NCBI GenBank assembly: GCA_025354795.1
Contig: JANXMF010000223.1
Location: 1-32,423, forward strand
Origin: Pseudobdellovibrionaceae bacterium
Lineage (GTDB): Bacteria; Bdellovibrionota; Bdellovibrionia; Bdellovibrionales; UBA1609
Reading direction: 5' to 3'
Length of the DNA stretch: 32,423 bases
Numbering within the stretch: the stretch's first letter is position 1; each line of letters opens with the position of its first letter. The notes below the pieces were generated by a model. That model saw only the letters and a program-made list of their open reading frames with translations, had not been told where the DNA came from and did no database searches. A program made the translations under genes and the position numbers. Shown here piece by piece: positions 22,872 through 30,105 of the stretch.

Positions 22872-23234
22872 TTATCCCATTCTGCGCAGAGGCTTGAATT
22901 CGGGGATAGGAGCACCGTTGGTCGAAGTTTGGATGGTACAACGAAATTCGGGAGCGCGGCCGCGCCGTTTGGCTTCCTGAATCAACGGCGAGAGCATGGC
23001 ATAGTGATCGGAGTACCCCGGCGGCGAGAGTAAGAAGGCCTGCTTCACTTCAAAAGACTTGTTGGGGCTTTTGCGCGACGCCTCTTCCATAGCCGTCATC
23101 AAGAATTGTCGGTCGCCCTTGAAGTATTGATTGTGGTGAATAAAATTCGCCGCTACAGATTTGGCGTAGGCTGGATCTACATCACCGCTTGCGGCCATTT
23201 TTAAAAATGCGATCGCGATTTCTTTTTTTGACAT
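22872..23234 (-). CDS. SnoaL-like (NTF2-fold) protein with an aberrant C-terminal half
   Basis: This frame encodes 120 residues from ATG 23234, which has a strong SD (GGAGG, 4 nt). The longer frame to 23342 has no such support. The N-terminal two thirds match SnoaL-like proteins: KKEIAIAFLKMAASGDVDPA, AANFIHHNQYFKGDRQFLMTA and SPNKSFEVKQAF. After about residue 75 the family's strand pattern is lost, and the expected C-terminal motif (E-[LH]-W-D) appears instead in another frame as CAEWDNAWKP (around 22885-22855). This suggests small insertions or deletions in the 3' half, so the gene may be a recent pseudogene. Members of this family have varied small-molecule roles; no specific function is suggested. 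Confidence 0.6.
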   Translation of the reverse strand: MSKKEIAIAFLKMAASGDVDPAYAKSVAANFIHHNQYFKGDRQFLMTAMEEASRKSPNKSFEVKQAFLLSPPGYSDHYAMLSPLIQEAKRRGRAPEFRCTIQTSTNGAPIPEFKPLRRMG

Positions 23235-23355
23235 AGGTCCTCCAGCCCAGTAGCGAATCCAATTGATGGGTATCCACGACATTCTTGTACTGCGGCCACC
23301 GGGCGAATTCAAACGTTGACGAACACACGTTCTCCGCGTCACAGTGAAAGCAGTG

Positions 23356-23769
23356 ATGCAAAATCTATTGAATGTCCTTGCCGGGTGGTACCGAACACTG
23401 TTGCCATCGCAGCAGCGCTACCAAATCTTTCTGCTGTTTTTTGGCCTGGTGGCAATCCTCGCTTACTTTGGCTACCGCATGGCGAATGACGTCGCACCCA
23501 CTTCTTGTTCCGCCGGGGAATTTCCGATCCGCTGCTATCATATTCGGCCGCGCATGTGTGAAACCATTTGGGCCAAGTCGGAAGTCTCTTGCAAAGAGTA
23601 TGTGCAAAAGTTGGCGCTGCCGCCCGGGCGGCTCACTGGACCGATTCTTCAAAAATGCCAGCTGGCTACGTTCGACGCGGCCTTTGGTCCCAGCCGCAAA
23701 TCCAATGCGGAGTGTGATCAAATGCACTTCGATCTGGAGGAGTGGAAACGGCGTTCTGATTTTAAGTAG
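23356..23769 (+). CDS. Small single-pass membrane protein with extracytoplasmic cysteines (unknown)
   Basis: I do not recognise this protein of about 137 residues. One transmembrane segment (about 24-40, FLLFFGLVAILAYFGYR) is followed by a soluble, probably periplasmic domain with six cysteines (for example TSCSAGEFPIRCYHI, RMCETIW, VSCKEY, QKCQLA), likely disulfide-bonded. GTG codons at 23344 and 23353 are alternative starts; ATG 23356 is chosen but no start has a good Shine-Dalgarno sequence. It is divergent from the SnoaL-like gene and convergent with the YciB-like gene, 19 bp apart. Coding is supported by frame length and membrane topology rather than by homology. Confidence 0.55.
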   Translation: MQNLLNVLAGWYRTLLPSQQRYQIFLLFFGLVAILAYFGYRMANDVAPTSCSAGEFPIRCYHIRPRMCETIWAKSEVSCKEYVQKLALPPGRLTGPILQKCQLATFDAAFGPSRKSNAECDQMHFDLEEWKRRSDFK

Positions 23770-23788
23770 GGCGGAACTCGAATCCGAT

Positions 23789-24367
23789 CTAGTGTTGCTT
23801 TCTTCCCCGCCAAATTCGCATGAGCACCACTTCTGCAATCATATAAAACACGATCAGGAGAGGAGTTCCGACTCCCTTGAGGAACGCCCAGGAGGCTGTG
23901 CTCCAGAAATAAGCGGCGTAAACTGAGAGCGCACCGATTGCTATCATCAAAAAACCAAGGCGGAGATTCAGACCATGCAAGTGGCGGACGGCGGCCTCGG
24001 GCAAGTCCGGCCTTTGCTTGCGAGACATTGCCACCAAAAATGGGCGCTTAAGCACCGACGAACCAATGAGTACCGCCGCGAATGCAAAAATTAATAGCGC
24101 CGGCTGCAGCTTGAAGAACACGGGATTGTTTTCGAAGAGTGATATGCCGCCGAGTACAATCACCATCAGGTTTCCCACCAACGTGATACCCGCAACTTTT
24201 TTGAAGCGCACATACTCGTAAGTGAGTTCGCCCAATCCAAAGGCAATTCCGGCGATTAGACCGCCGACGACACCATAGTAATTCTCGGCCAAAGCAAACG
24301 CCACGATCGGGAGTATTCCACCCAGAACTAAAGTTCTGAGCAAGGCCTGGGCTTTCTTAGCGATCAA
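23789..24367 (-). CDS. Inner-membrane protein, VC0807/YciB (septation protein A)-like
   Basis: This 192-residue protein has about six transmembrane segments. The stretch GNLMVIVLGGISLFENNPVFFKLQPALLI (given here as GGISLFENNPVFFKLQP) matches the characteristic strand of VC0807/YciB relatives, where a gly-Leu-Phe-x-N-x-x-F-x-K-x-x-P pattern sits between helices. YciB itself is linked to envelope and septum function; a specific role here is unproven. The start is TTG 24367, overlapping the preceding small-protein gene by 11 nt with AAGAG just upstream; a second TTG at 24343 is possible. Probably translated by coupling with its upstream neighbour. Confidence 0.7.
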   Translation of the reverse strand: MIAKKAQALLRTLVLGGILPIVAFALAENYYGVVGGLIAGIAFGLGELTYEYVRFKKVAGITLVGNLMVIVLGGISLFENNPVFFKLQPALLIFAFAAVLIGSSVLKRPFLVAMSRKQRPDLPEAAVRHLHGLNLRLGFLMIAIGALSVYAAYFWSTASWAFLKGVGTPLLIVFYMIAEVVLMRIWRGRKQH

Positions 24368-24599
24368 AACTCTTGCCGATCAACTGAAGATCGACCACTC
24401 CGCAACCGCCGCGCGCGGAGTTGGTGCGCACTTGCCAAACTTGATGGGCCCAGGTGTTGGGGCTGTGAAACTCCTTTTGAAACTCGCGCTGAACAAAATC
24501 TGAAGCGACCGCTTGGCAAACGTCAGACATATCGAAAGCCCAGGCTTGGGAGCCCAAAACAAAACTCAAAACCAGAGCAAACCGCGTGAATTTGTTCAT
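24357..24599 (-). CDS. Small exported protein (unknown)
   Basis: This 80-residue protein has a Sec signal peptide (about 1-21, ending QAWA) and a mature part of about 59 residues with two cysteines (DVCQAVASDF and RGGCGVVDL), which could form a disulfide. No family was recognised. ATG 24599 follows a short AGG. It is first of a two-gene unit with the YciB-like membrane protein, which it overlaps, and is divergent from the gene at 24659 with 59 bp between them. Confidence 0.65.
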   Translation of the reverse strand: MNKFTRFALVLSFVLGSQAWAFDMSDVCQAVASDFVQREFQKEFHSPNTWAHQVWQVRTNSARGGCGVVDLQLIGKSFDR

Positions 24600-24658
24600 G
24601 AATACCTGCCTTCTGTGCGCTGGATATACCTTAAACTCAAGCTTACAGGAAAAGAATT

Positions 24659-25078
24659 GTGCATTTAGAAAACATTCTCATTTACCCTTATTACATGAAC
24701 CCATGGCTCGCACTGCTCAATGGTCTTTTTCCATCGTGGCGATTTTTTGATGACGTCGGCCCTACGCTGCGCCTGGAAGTGCGCGTGAACGGGGCCGAAT
24801 GGCTAAATGCACTACCACCGATCGAGCGCTCGTGGCGCGGCGTTTTTTTCAATCCCGAGGGAAACTACCTCCACGCCTGCCACAATCTGCTGGAACACCT
24901 GGGCGCTGAGTGCGCGATCCTTTCCGCAGGCGAGATCACCGCGCGGGCCAACTACAAGATCACCGGGAACTTAGCACGCTTGCAAATTCTCAAAATAATG
25001 GCACCACCTTTTTCGTATCAATTCCGACTATCCCGCGGGCGTGAGCAGGTGCTGATCTCACCGCTTTTTGAGGGCTAA
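24659..25078 (+). CDS. Unknown 139-residue protein paired with an HTTM protein
   Basis: No family recognised. The sequence is a soluble-looking mix with LYPYYMNPWLALLNGLFPSW-like aromatic-rich N-terminus (here ILIYPYYMNPWLALLNG, 6-22) and VFFNPEGNYLHACHNLLEHL in the middle; it has no signal peptide and no clear transmembrane helix. The start is GTG 24659 with AGGA 8 nt upstream. The next gene begins 1 nt after its stop with its Shine-Dalgarno sequence inside this gene, so the two are cotranscribed and the product likely works with the HTTM membrane protein. Confidence 0.65.
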   Translation: MHLENILIYPYYMNPWLALLNGLFPSWRFFDDVGPTLRLEVRVNGAEWLNALPPIERSWRGVFFNPEGNYLHACHNLLEHLGAECAILSAGEITARANYKITGNLARLQILKIMAPPFSYQFRLSRGREQVLISPLFEG

Positions 25079-25079
25079 C

Positions 25080-25838
25080 ATGACGGCAATCGCCACTGCG
25101 CAAATTATGGCGCGACTGTTGGCGCTCTTAGCACTCATACAGAGTCTCGAATATCTCAAACTGGGCGTCGGCGCGTGGCAATGGAAAGATCTGGAAGTGG
25201 GAATCGACGGCCCGCTGCGATTTCTTTTAGCGGACACGAACTTTTTTTACTTAAATATTCTGCGCCTCGCGGTGGCGCTGAGGGTCCTTACCGCTCCCCA
25301 ACCGGAGGCTTTGCTCGTGCTCTTGATCTTGCACGTTTTGACTCTGCTGCGATGGCTCGGAAATTTTAATGGCGGTAGCGACTACATGAATCTTTTGTTG
25401 CTGGCTTTCACCACTGCCGCTTTGCTTTGGCCACAGCTGGCGAACGGGTGCGTGTGGTATATGGCACTGCAGACGGCATTGTCCTATGCGCGCGCCGGAT
25501 GGTCCAAGGTTCAAAATCGCAAGTGGCGCGACGGCGAAGCCCTGCCTGAATTCTTGCACTCGGCGCTATATACTCCGAGCTCACGACTTCAGGTCGTGAC
25601 TAGCTCGAAGTTGCGCACGCGCGGTCTGTCGTGGTTTATCATATTGTTTGAGTTTAGTTTTCCGCTCAGCCTGCTGAATCCACCACTGGCGTTGGTCTAT
25701 CTGACGACGGGATTTTTCTTTCATCTCGTCAATGGCTATGTGTTTGGCCTTAACCGCTTTATTTTCGCGTGGTTGGCAGCTTACCCATCGGTATATTATT
25801 TTAGTTTATGCTTCGGTTCCCATCAAAATATCCACTGA
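25080..25838 (+). CDS. HTTM-domain membrane protein
   Basis: This 252-residue polytopic inner-membrane protein has about six hydrophobic segments. The C-terminal GFFFHLVNGYVFGLNRFIFAW followed by LAAYPSVYYF fits the HTTM domain (the membrane part of vitamin-K-dependent gamma-carboxylase relatives), with the conserved His and the F-x-x-x-x-x-AYP segment. The soluble carboxylase C-terminal domain is absent, so gamma-carboxylase activity is not implied. A TTG four codons upstream exists, but ATG 25080 has GAGGG 5 nt before it. The 3' end overlaps a decayed gene on the other strand by 16 nt. Confidence 0.72.
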   Translation: MTAIATAQIMARLLALLALIQSLEYLKLGVGAWQWKDLEVGIDGPLRFLLADTNFFYLNILRLAVALRVLTAPQPEALLVLLILHVLTLLRWLGNFNGGSDYMNLLLLAFTTAALLWPQLANGCVWYMALQTALSYARAGWSKVQNRKWRDGEALPEFLHSALYTPSSRLQVVTSSKLRTRGLSWFIILFEFSFPLSLLNPPLALVYLTTGFFFHLVNGYVFGLNRFIFAWLAAYPSVYYFSLCFGSHQNIH

Positions 25839-26441
25839 ACCGTGAGACCTCCGCCTGGATATGAAGTCTTTTCAACGTAGAATTTCAGGTCGACGCGCGC
25901 GGCCCAATTGTTGGCCCGAAATAACAAGCCAGCGGCGGCCACCACGCCCGGCCGCGCCTCGCTTATGATGAGGGGATCGTTGCCCACGTTAGCCAGAAAT
26001 GCAGGCGCCACGGGCGAAAGCGTGAGTTCAACATCAGTGACCGGCAACCTCCACCACTCCACCCCATAAACTGGCGGAAGATTTGTTCCGGACTCTAGTT
26101 GCCGCCGCGACCGGCTTCGGTTTGGGCGGACTCACGACAGGCGGCGGCTCCTATGGCTCGACTGTTGAAGCCGGCTCAATCTCTGAATCGGTAACATAAC
26201 CGATTCTTCCAGTGGGAATTTTACCTTTGTAGAATACTCCGAGGCCGCCCTGGCCCACCGTTTTGGTATCCGAGCGTTTGACCGCGGTACCGCGTTTGAG
26301 GCGATCGATCACGCTGGAACTAAAGGAAGGTTGCGCATAAATTTCGACCTCGTCAGCCGAGATCTGCATTTTGATGCCGGTGTCCACCGCCAAAGCCGGA
26401 CCGGTCCATAACAAAAGGTTAAAAATTAGTAAGCGCATCAT
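25823..26441 (-). pseudogene. Decayed SH3-domain/outer-membrane beta-barrel protein
   Basis: From ATG 26441 (or 26438) the frame encodes a signal peptide (LLIFNLLLWTGPALA) and a bacterial SH3-like domain (VEIYAQPSFSSSVIDRLKRG, then GRIGYVTDSEIEP). A TAG (26151-26153) stops it. Reading on past the TAG in the same frame gives a Pro-rich linker (EPPPVVSPPKPKPVAAA). After another frame change, the last about 80 codons (GTG 26062 to 25823) encode beta-strand-like sequence ending TVQWIF, the terminal aromatic residue typical of outer-membrane barrels. The middle of the barrel is missing. The simplest reading is an originally fused SH3-linker-barrel protein inactivated by a nonsense codon, a frameshift and a deletion. 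Alternatively the SH3 part (about 97 residues) is still made alone. Confidence 0.65.
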
Positions 26442-26473
26442 CAAAAAGTCTAGCACTAACGGGCAAAATGATT

Positions 26474-26513
26474 CTGACTTTGGTCCAAAGCCCAATAACC
26501 TGACCAAAGTCAG
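26474..26513. promoter_or_regulatory. Perfect 12-bp inverted repeat, candidate operator upstream of the Ser/Thr kinase gene
   Basis: CTGACTTTGGTC (26474-26485) and GACCAAAGTCAG (26502-26513) are perfect complements separated by 16 bp. The element lies in the 108-bp gap between the divergent SH3 gene (26441) and the kinase gene (26550). A TATAAA at 26528-26533 could be the -10 box of the kinase promoter; its -35 position would then fall inside the right arm, as expected for a regulator-binding site. No T-run follows, so it is not a terminator. Confidence 0.6.
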
Positions 26514-26549
26514 TTCAGCATCTCTCCTATAAATCCGAAAAAGAAGCTG

Positions 26550-29204
26550 ATGCAGACTCTGGAAAATGGCAGCCAATTAGCAGGTTATACGATTGCCCGG
26601 CTGATCGCACGCGGCGGTATGGGCGAAGTGTATGAAGCCTACGAGATGGATCTTGACCGTCAAGTGGCGCTTAAGATCGTCGCGCCGTCGGATCCCGATG
26701 AGCATGATCACAACGATTTGATTCGCCGCTTTATACTTGAAGCGCGCACGCTAGCCAAAGTCAATCACCCGAACATCGTGACTATTCACACCATCGACAA
26801 TAATTCCATTCCGCCTTTTATCGCCATGGAATACATCGAAGGCGTGCCGCTGAGTGAATTGCTCAAAGACTATAAGCTGAGTCATGAAATCGCCACTTAT
26901 CTTTTTTCCCAAATGGTCACCGGACTTAAGTGCTTGCATGACAACAAAATTTTGCATCGCGATCTCAAGCCACAAAATATTTTGGTGCGTGCGGACGGGC
27001 AGATCAAAATTCTAGATTTTGGCATCGCCAAACTCACCGACAACCTGGAAAACACCAAGTCAGGATTCATGGTCGGATCGCCGTCGTACATGGCACCCGA
27101 ACTGAAAAATGGGGTCGGCGCCAGCATCCGTTCGGACTTGTGGAGTTTGGGCGCGATCTTCTTCGAGTGTCTAACGGGCAAACGTTTGAAAGATGTGATC
27201 GTTGATCAAGAGATCCGTTTTGCCAAAGCCGACTTTCGACTGGTGCCCGAAGAAATGCGCGCGATCATTAGCGGCATGTGCGCGCCCTCGCCCAATGGGC
27301 GTTACGCCAACGCCTGCGAAGTTCAACAAGACCTGCAGCGGTTTCGTCTGTCGGTCGGTACCGCCTCAAGCGCTGTGATGGGTGCGCTCGGAAATCGGGT
27401 CGTAAAACTTTTGGGCGCGCCACGCCCGAAGGTGAAATTCGCACCCCGGCCTTCGGTGCTTAAAACCCTTCCGCCTGCGCAATTTGGGACCACCCGATCG
27501 TTGCGCCCGAAAAAGCGCGCCCGCCGTTTTTCGATGCGCACCTTGGTGATCGGTGCCGCAGCTCTAGTGGTCGTCAACGCCCTCTCGCTGCTCTGGATGT
27601 GGCGAGGAAACGAAAAGCTCGATCTACCACCGGCTCGGTCCTTGATTTCGGCTCCTGAGGTCGTGCCCGCACCGCGTCCGCCGGAGCCTGCAAAGCCTGT
27701 GATCGCGCAGTCCGGTCCGGTCACGCTCACCGCACCGGTCAATCAACGAGTTTTGTGGATGGAGCCGTTGCAGCTTCCCATCTTCACGTGGTCACGGACG
27801 CTGCTCGCCAACGAATATGAAATTCAGGTCGCGCTCGATGAACGCTTTAATAATGTCGTGTTGCAAGCGCCGGTCACGGGGGACACCTTTCGCTCCGACC
27901 GTTCGCTCACCGAAGGCAAATATTTTTGGCGGCTGCGAACACCGCAAGCTAGCACTCCGCCGCAAGCTTTTGCGGTGGCATGGCTCGAGGCTCCGCAATT
28001 ATTCAAACCCGAAGCCGGCGCGCTCGCAGAGTTCGCGCCTAAAGCCGCAGGACGAGTCGATTTCATCTGGTCGTGTAAAAATTCACCGACCCAATACCTA
28101 GTGCAAATCGCGCGCAATGCGCAGTTCACAAGTTTGATCACGAGCACCACCGTGCCCGACTGCGTGTGGAATAATGTAGTGCTGGTGCCGGGGCGCTACT
28201 TTTGGCGTGTACGTCTCACGGGTCCGACGCTCAGTGGCCCATGGAGTTCTTCGCGCGATCTGACGGTCAAATATACTCCGCTCCCCGCCAAAGTTAAACA
28301 CGTCTTGGCTCTGAGTCCGCCCGTGATTAAAACCCTTAAGCAAAGTGTGACATTGGCGGTGCGCGGAAATCCGCGCGATCTCGCGTCCCTGCGTGCCAAA
28401 CTGGAGAAGCCACCCGAGCTCAAGTGGAGCCCGGTCAAAGGTGCGCGGCAATATCTAGTGCAAGTGGCGAGCAGCAGAGACTTCAGCGTCGCCGGTGAAG
28501 AAAAGGCTTCGCTTCCGCGCCTGCAGTGGAAGACCGCGGTTCCCGGAATCTCGTATTGGCGCGTGGCTGCACTCACGACCGGCGGCGGACAGAGTAAATT
28601 TAGTGCTATCGCGCAGATTCGCGTGATGTTGCCGGCGCCTGATTTGCGCGCCAACTACCAATTCAAAGCGAACAGCAAAAAAGCAACTTCCATCGATTGG
28701 AATCCCGCGCCGTTGGCCCAAAAATACCTGGTGCAAATCTCCACTCGCCGCGATCTGGCGAGTAAGGATGAGGTGCCGAGCCTCACTCCGCGTCTAATTT
28801 TGTCTAAACCCGCCGGCACCTATTTTGTGCGCGTGGTGGCAGTCAACGAATCCAATGAACCGATCAGCGGGTACTCTCGCATCGCCACGGTTCGTATCGA
28901 AGCCGACAACAAACCAAAAAGGCCAAAGCCGATTTCGCCAGTTTCGGGCGCGCGCGCTCCGTCTAAAAATGGCCGCATCTCGATTGAGTTTTCATGGTCG
29001 TCGGTGGAAGGTGCTGATTCCTATACTTTGGAAATCTCCAATGATGCCGCGTTCGCTTCCACTCTTGAACGCCGCACAAGTCCGGGTCCCCGCGTTCTTT
29101 TTGAGCAACTGGAATTGAAAGACCGCGTCTATTGGCGCGTGCGCACCCATGCCGGACGAGCGGTTTCGGACTGGAGCGAGCCCGCATTTTTAGATGTTCG
29201 TTAA
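26550..29204 (+). CDS. Transmembrane Ser/Thr protein kinase with periplasmic FN3-like repeats
   Basis: This 884-residue signalling kinase has a complete kinase domain at about 13-266: ARGGMGEVYEA (20-30), K42 in VALKIV, HRDLKPQN (136-143), D156-F-G and APE (182-184). All catalytic residues are intact. A basic juxtamembrane stretch (PKKRARRFSMR) precedes one transmembrane helix (about 331-351). The exported part (about 385-884) holds five repeats of roughly 80-100 residues, each with a [YQ]-x-[VI]-Q-[IV] strand (EYEIQVAL, QYLVQIAR, QYLVQVAS, KYLVQIST, SYTLEISN) and a [YF]-W-R-V strand (YFWRLRT, YFWRVRL, SYWRVAA, YFVRVVA, VYWRVRT), an FN3-like pattern. PASTA repeats are absent. It probably senses an envelope ligand. 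ATG 26550 follows AAGAAG. Confidence 0.92.
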   Translation: MQTLENGSQLAGYTIARLIARGGMGEVYEAYEMDLDRQVALKIVAPSDPDEHDHNDLIRRFILEARTLAKVNHPNIVTIHTIDNNSIPPFIAMEYIEGVPLSELLKDYKLSHEIATYLFSQMVTGLKCLHDNKILHRDLKPQNILVRADGQIKILDFGIAKLTDNLENTKSGFMVGSPSYMAPELKNGVGASIRSDLWSLGAIFFECLTGKRLKDVIVDQEIRFAKADFRLVPEEMRAIISGMCAPSPNGRYANACEVQQDLQRFRLSVGTASSAVMGALGNRVVKLLGAPRPKVKFAPRPSVLKTLPPAQFGTTRSLRPKKRARRFSMRTLVIGAAALVVVNALSLLWMWRGNEKLDLPPARSLISAPEVVPAPRPPEPAKPVIAQSGPVTLTAPVNQRVLWMEPLQLPIFTWSRTLLANEYEIQVALDERFNNVVLQAPVTGDTFRSDRSLTEGKYFWRLRTPQASTPPQAFAVAWLEAPQLFKPEAGALAEFAPKAAGRVDFIWSCKNSPTQYLVQIARNAQFTSLITSTTVPDCVWNNVVLVPGRYFWRVRLTGPTLSGPWSSSRDLTVKYTPLPAKVKHVLALSPPVIKTLKQSVTLAVRGNPRDLASLRAKLEKPPELKWSPVKGARQYLVQVASSRDFSVAGEEKASLPRLQWKTAVPGISYWRVAALTTGGGQSKFSAIAQIRVMLPAPDLRANYQFKANSKKATSIDWNPAPLAQKYLVQISTRRDLASKDEVPSLTPRLILSKPAGTYFVRVVAVNESNEPISGYSRIATVRIEADNKPKRPKPISPVSGARAPSKNGRISIEFSWSSVEGADSYTLEISNDAAFASTLERRTSPGPRVLFEQLELKDRVYWRVRTHAGRAVSDWSEPAFLDVR

Positions 29205-29273
29205 CGCGTAAGTATCCATCGTCATCCTTCTTTTATTGTGTCGAAATTTTAAGGGAACATAAAGGGGGAGTCT

Positions 29274-29528
29274 ATGAACACACTAATTATTTTGTTTTTC
29301 ACATTGTAATCGACCGGTGTCGGCGCGGACCAATTTAAAACCGTGGTCGAAAAACCTAAATTTCCGAACAACGAAATGGAAATCCACTATCCGCAATTCT
29401 TCAACACCTCGATCCCCGCCTTTGCAACCATCAACGTGGCGGTTCGCGACCGAATTCTCGGATGGGCTGTGGCTTCATTTTCACCTCTGTTCGCCCGGGT
29501 CCAAGCTAAGAACGAAACTCTCGCGTAA
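29274..29528 (+). pseudogene. Exported protein gene with nonsense codon in its signal peptide (DUF4163/RsiV-like remnant)
   Basis: ATG 29274 has a strong SD (GGGGGAG, 3 nt) and encodes MNTLIILFFTL, then TAA (29307-29309). The same frame continues as STGVGADQFKTVVEKP and stays open to 29528. Removing the TAA restores a normal signal peptide with cleavage after VGA. The mature part includes MEIHYPQFFNTSIPAFATIN, resembling the N-terminal part of DUF4163/DUF3298 (RsiV-like) proteins, and then ends early, overlapping the convergent DOMON-like gene. So it appears both nonsense-interrupted and 3'-truncated. Family assignment is tentative. Confidence 0.6.
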
Positions 29529-30026
29529 ATGAAAATCTGGCTTAGGCCCGCAATGTTTAAGTGCGAAATAAAATACCCCGCCAGCTGTACGAATCACCGC
29601 CGCGAGGCTTGCGGCCATCAGGCCCAAATTTCCTTCGCTGCGTAAAACGCAGGACAAAGACTCCGGGCGAACAAGGACATCCACTAGCTGAAAATCTTTG
29701 GCAACCCGTGGCGGCGCTGGCTTTCGGTATTCATCGAAAAAGTAAAGATTCCAAGCTTTCCGCGACGGTGACAAGTTCAGTTCCCAATAGGACGAGTGGC
29801 CAGCAATCCCAAAAAAGGCCTCAAAGCAGGTGGACTTCCAAAGCTCATCGCCCCGCGGCCAGGAGAACCACTCGCCAGCAACTAAAGAGTCGTGGACCAA
29901 GTGCTGGGGATCTTTTAGAGCATACGTCAAAACCAATTGATTTTTATCGAGCGTCAATCCCGCGCTGAGTGCGATCGGTTCGGTGAGAGCCGCAAAGGCC
30001 TGAAGAGGGTGCTGATGGTCACTCAT
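29481..30026 (-). CDS. DOMON-like domain protein
   Basis: This 181-residue protein has a DOMON-like layout: LWKSTCFEAFFG (62-73), SYWELNLSPSRKAWNLYFFD (79-98) and a final strand FHLRESFVLSLDP. These are the conserved elements of the bacterial DOMON-like family, where the role is not established; DOMON domains in general bind haem or sugars. There is no signal peptide. A TTG at 30083 gives 19 extra residues, but neither start has a clear Shine-Dalgarno sequence; ATG 30026 is chosen because the domain begins soon after it. The 3' end overlaps the decayed exported-protein gene by 48 nt. Confidence 0.75.
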   Translation of the reverse strand: MSDHQHPLQAFAALTEPIALSAGLTLDKNQLVLTYALKDPQHLVHDSLVAGEWFSWPRGDELWKSTCFEAFFGIAGHSSYWELNLSPSRKAWNLYFFDEYRKPAPPRVAKDFQLVDVLVRPESLSCVLRSEGNLGLMAASLAAVIRTAGGVFYFALKHCGPKPDFHLRESFVLSLDPGEQR

Positions 30027-30105
30027 GTGCAAAAAATCTACCAGCAGCCTCCGACCTTGTAAACGCTGGCGAGCCACGAGCAATCCTAAACGCCGATTTT
30101 TCTAA

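Noticed and set aside
27323-28736. Several minus-strand open frames opposite the kinase gene
   Set aside because: They lie inside the intact kinase and FN3-repeat coding region and show no family features; typical shadows of a GC-rich gene.
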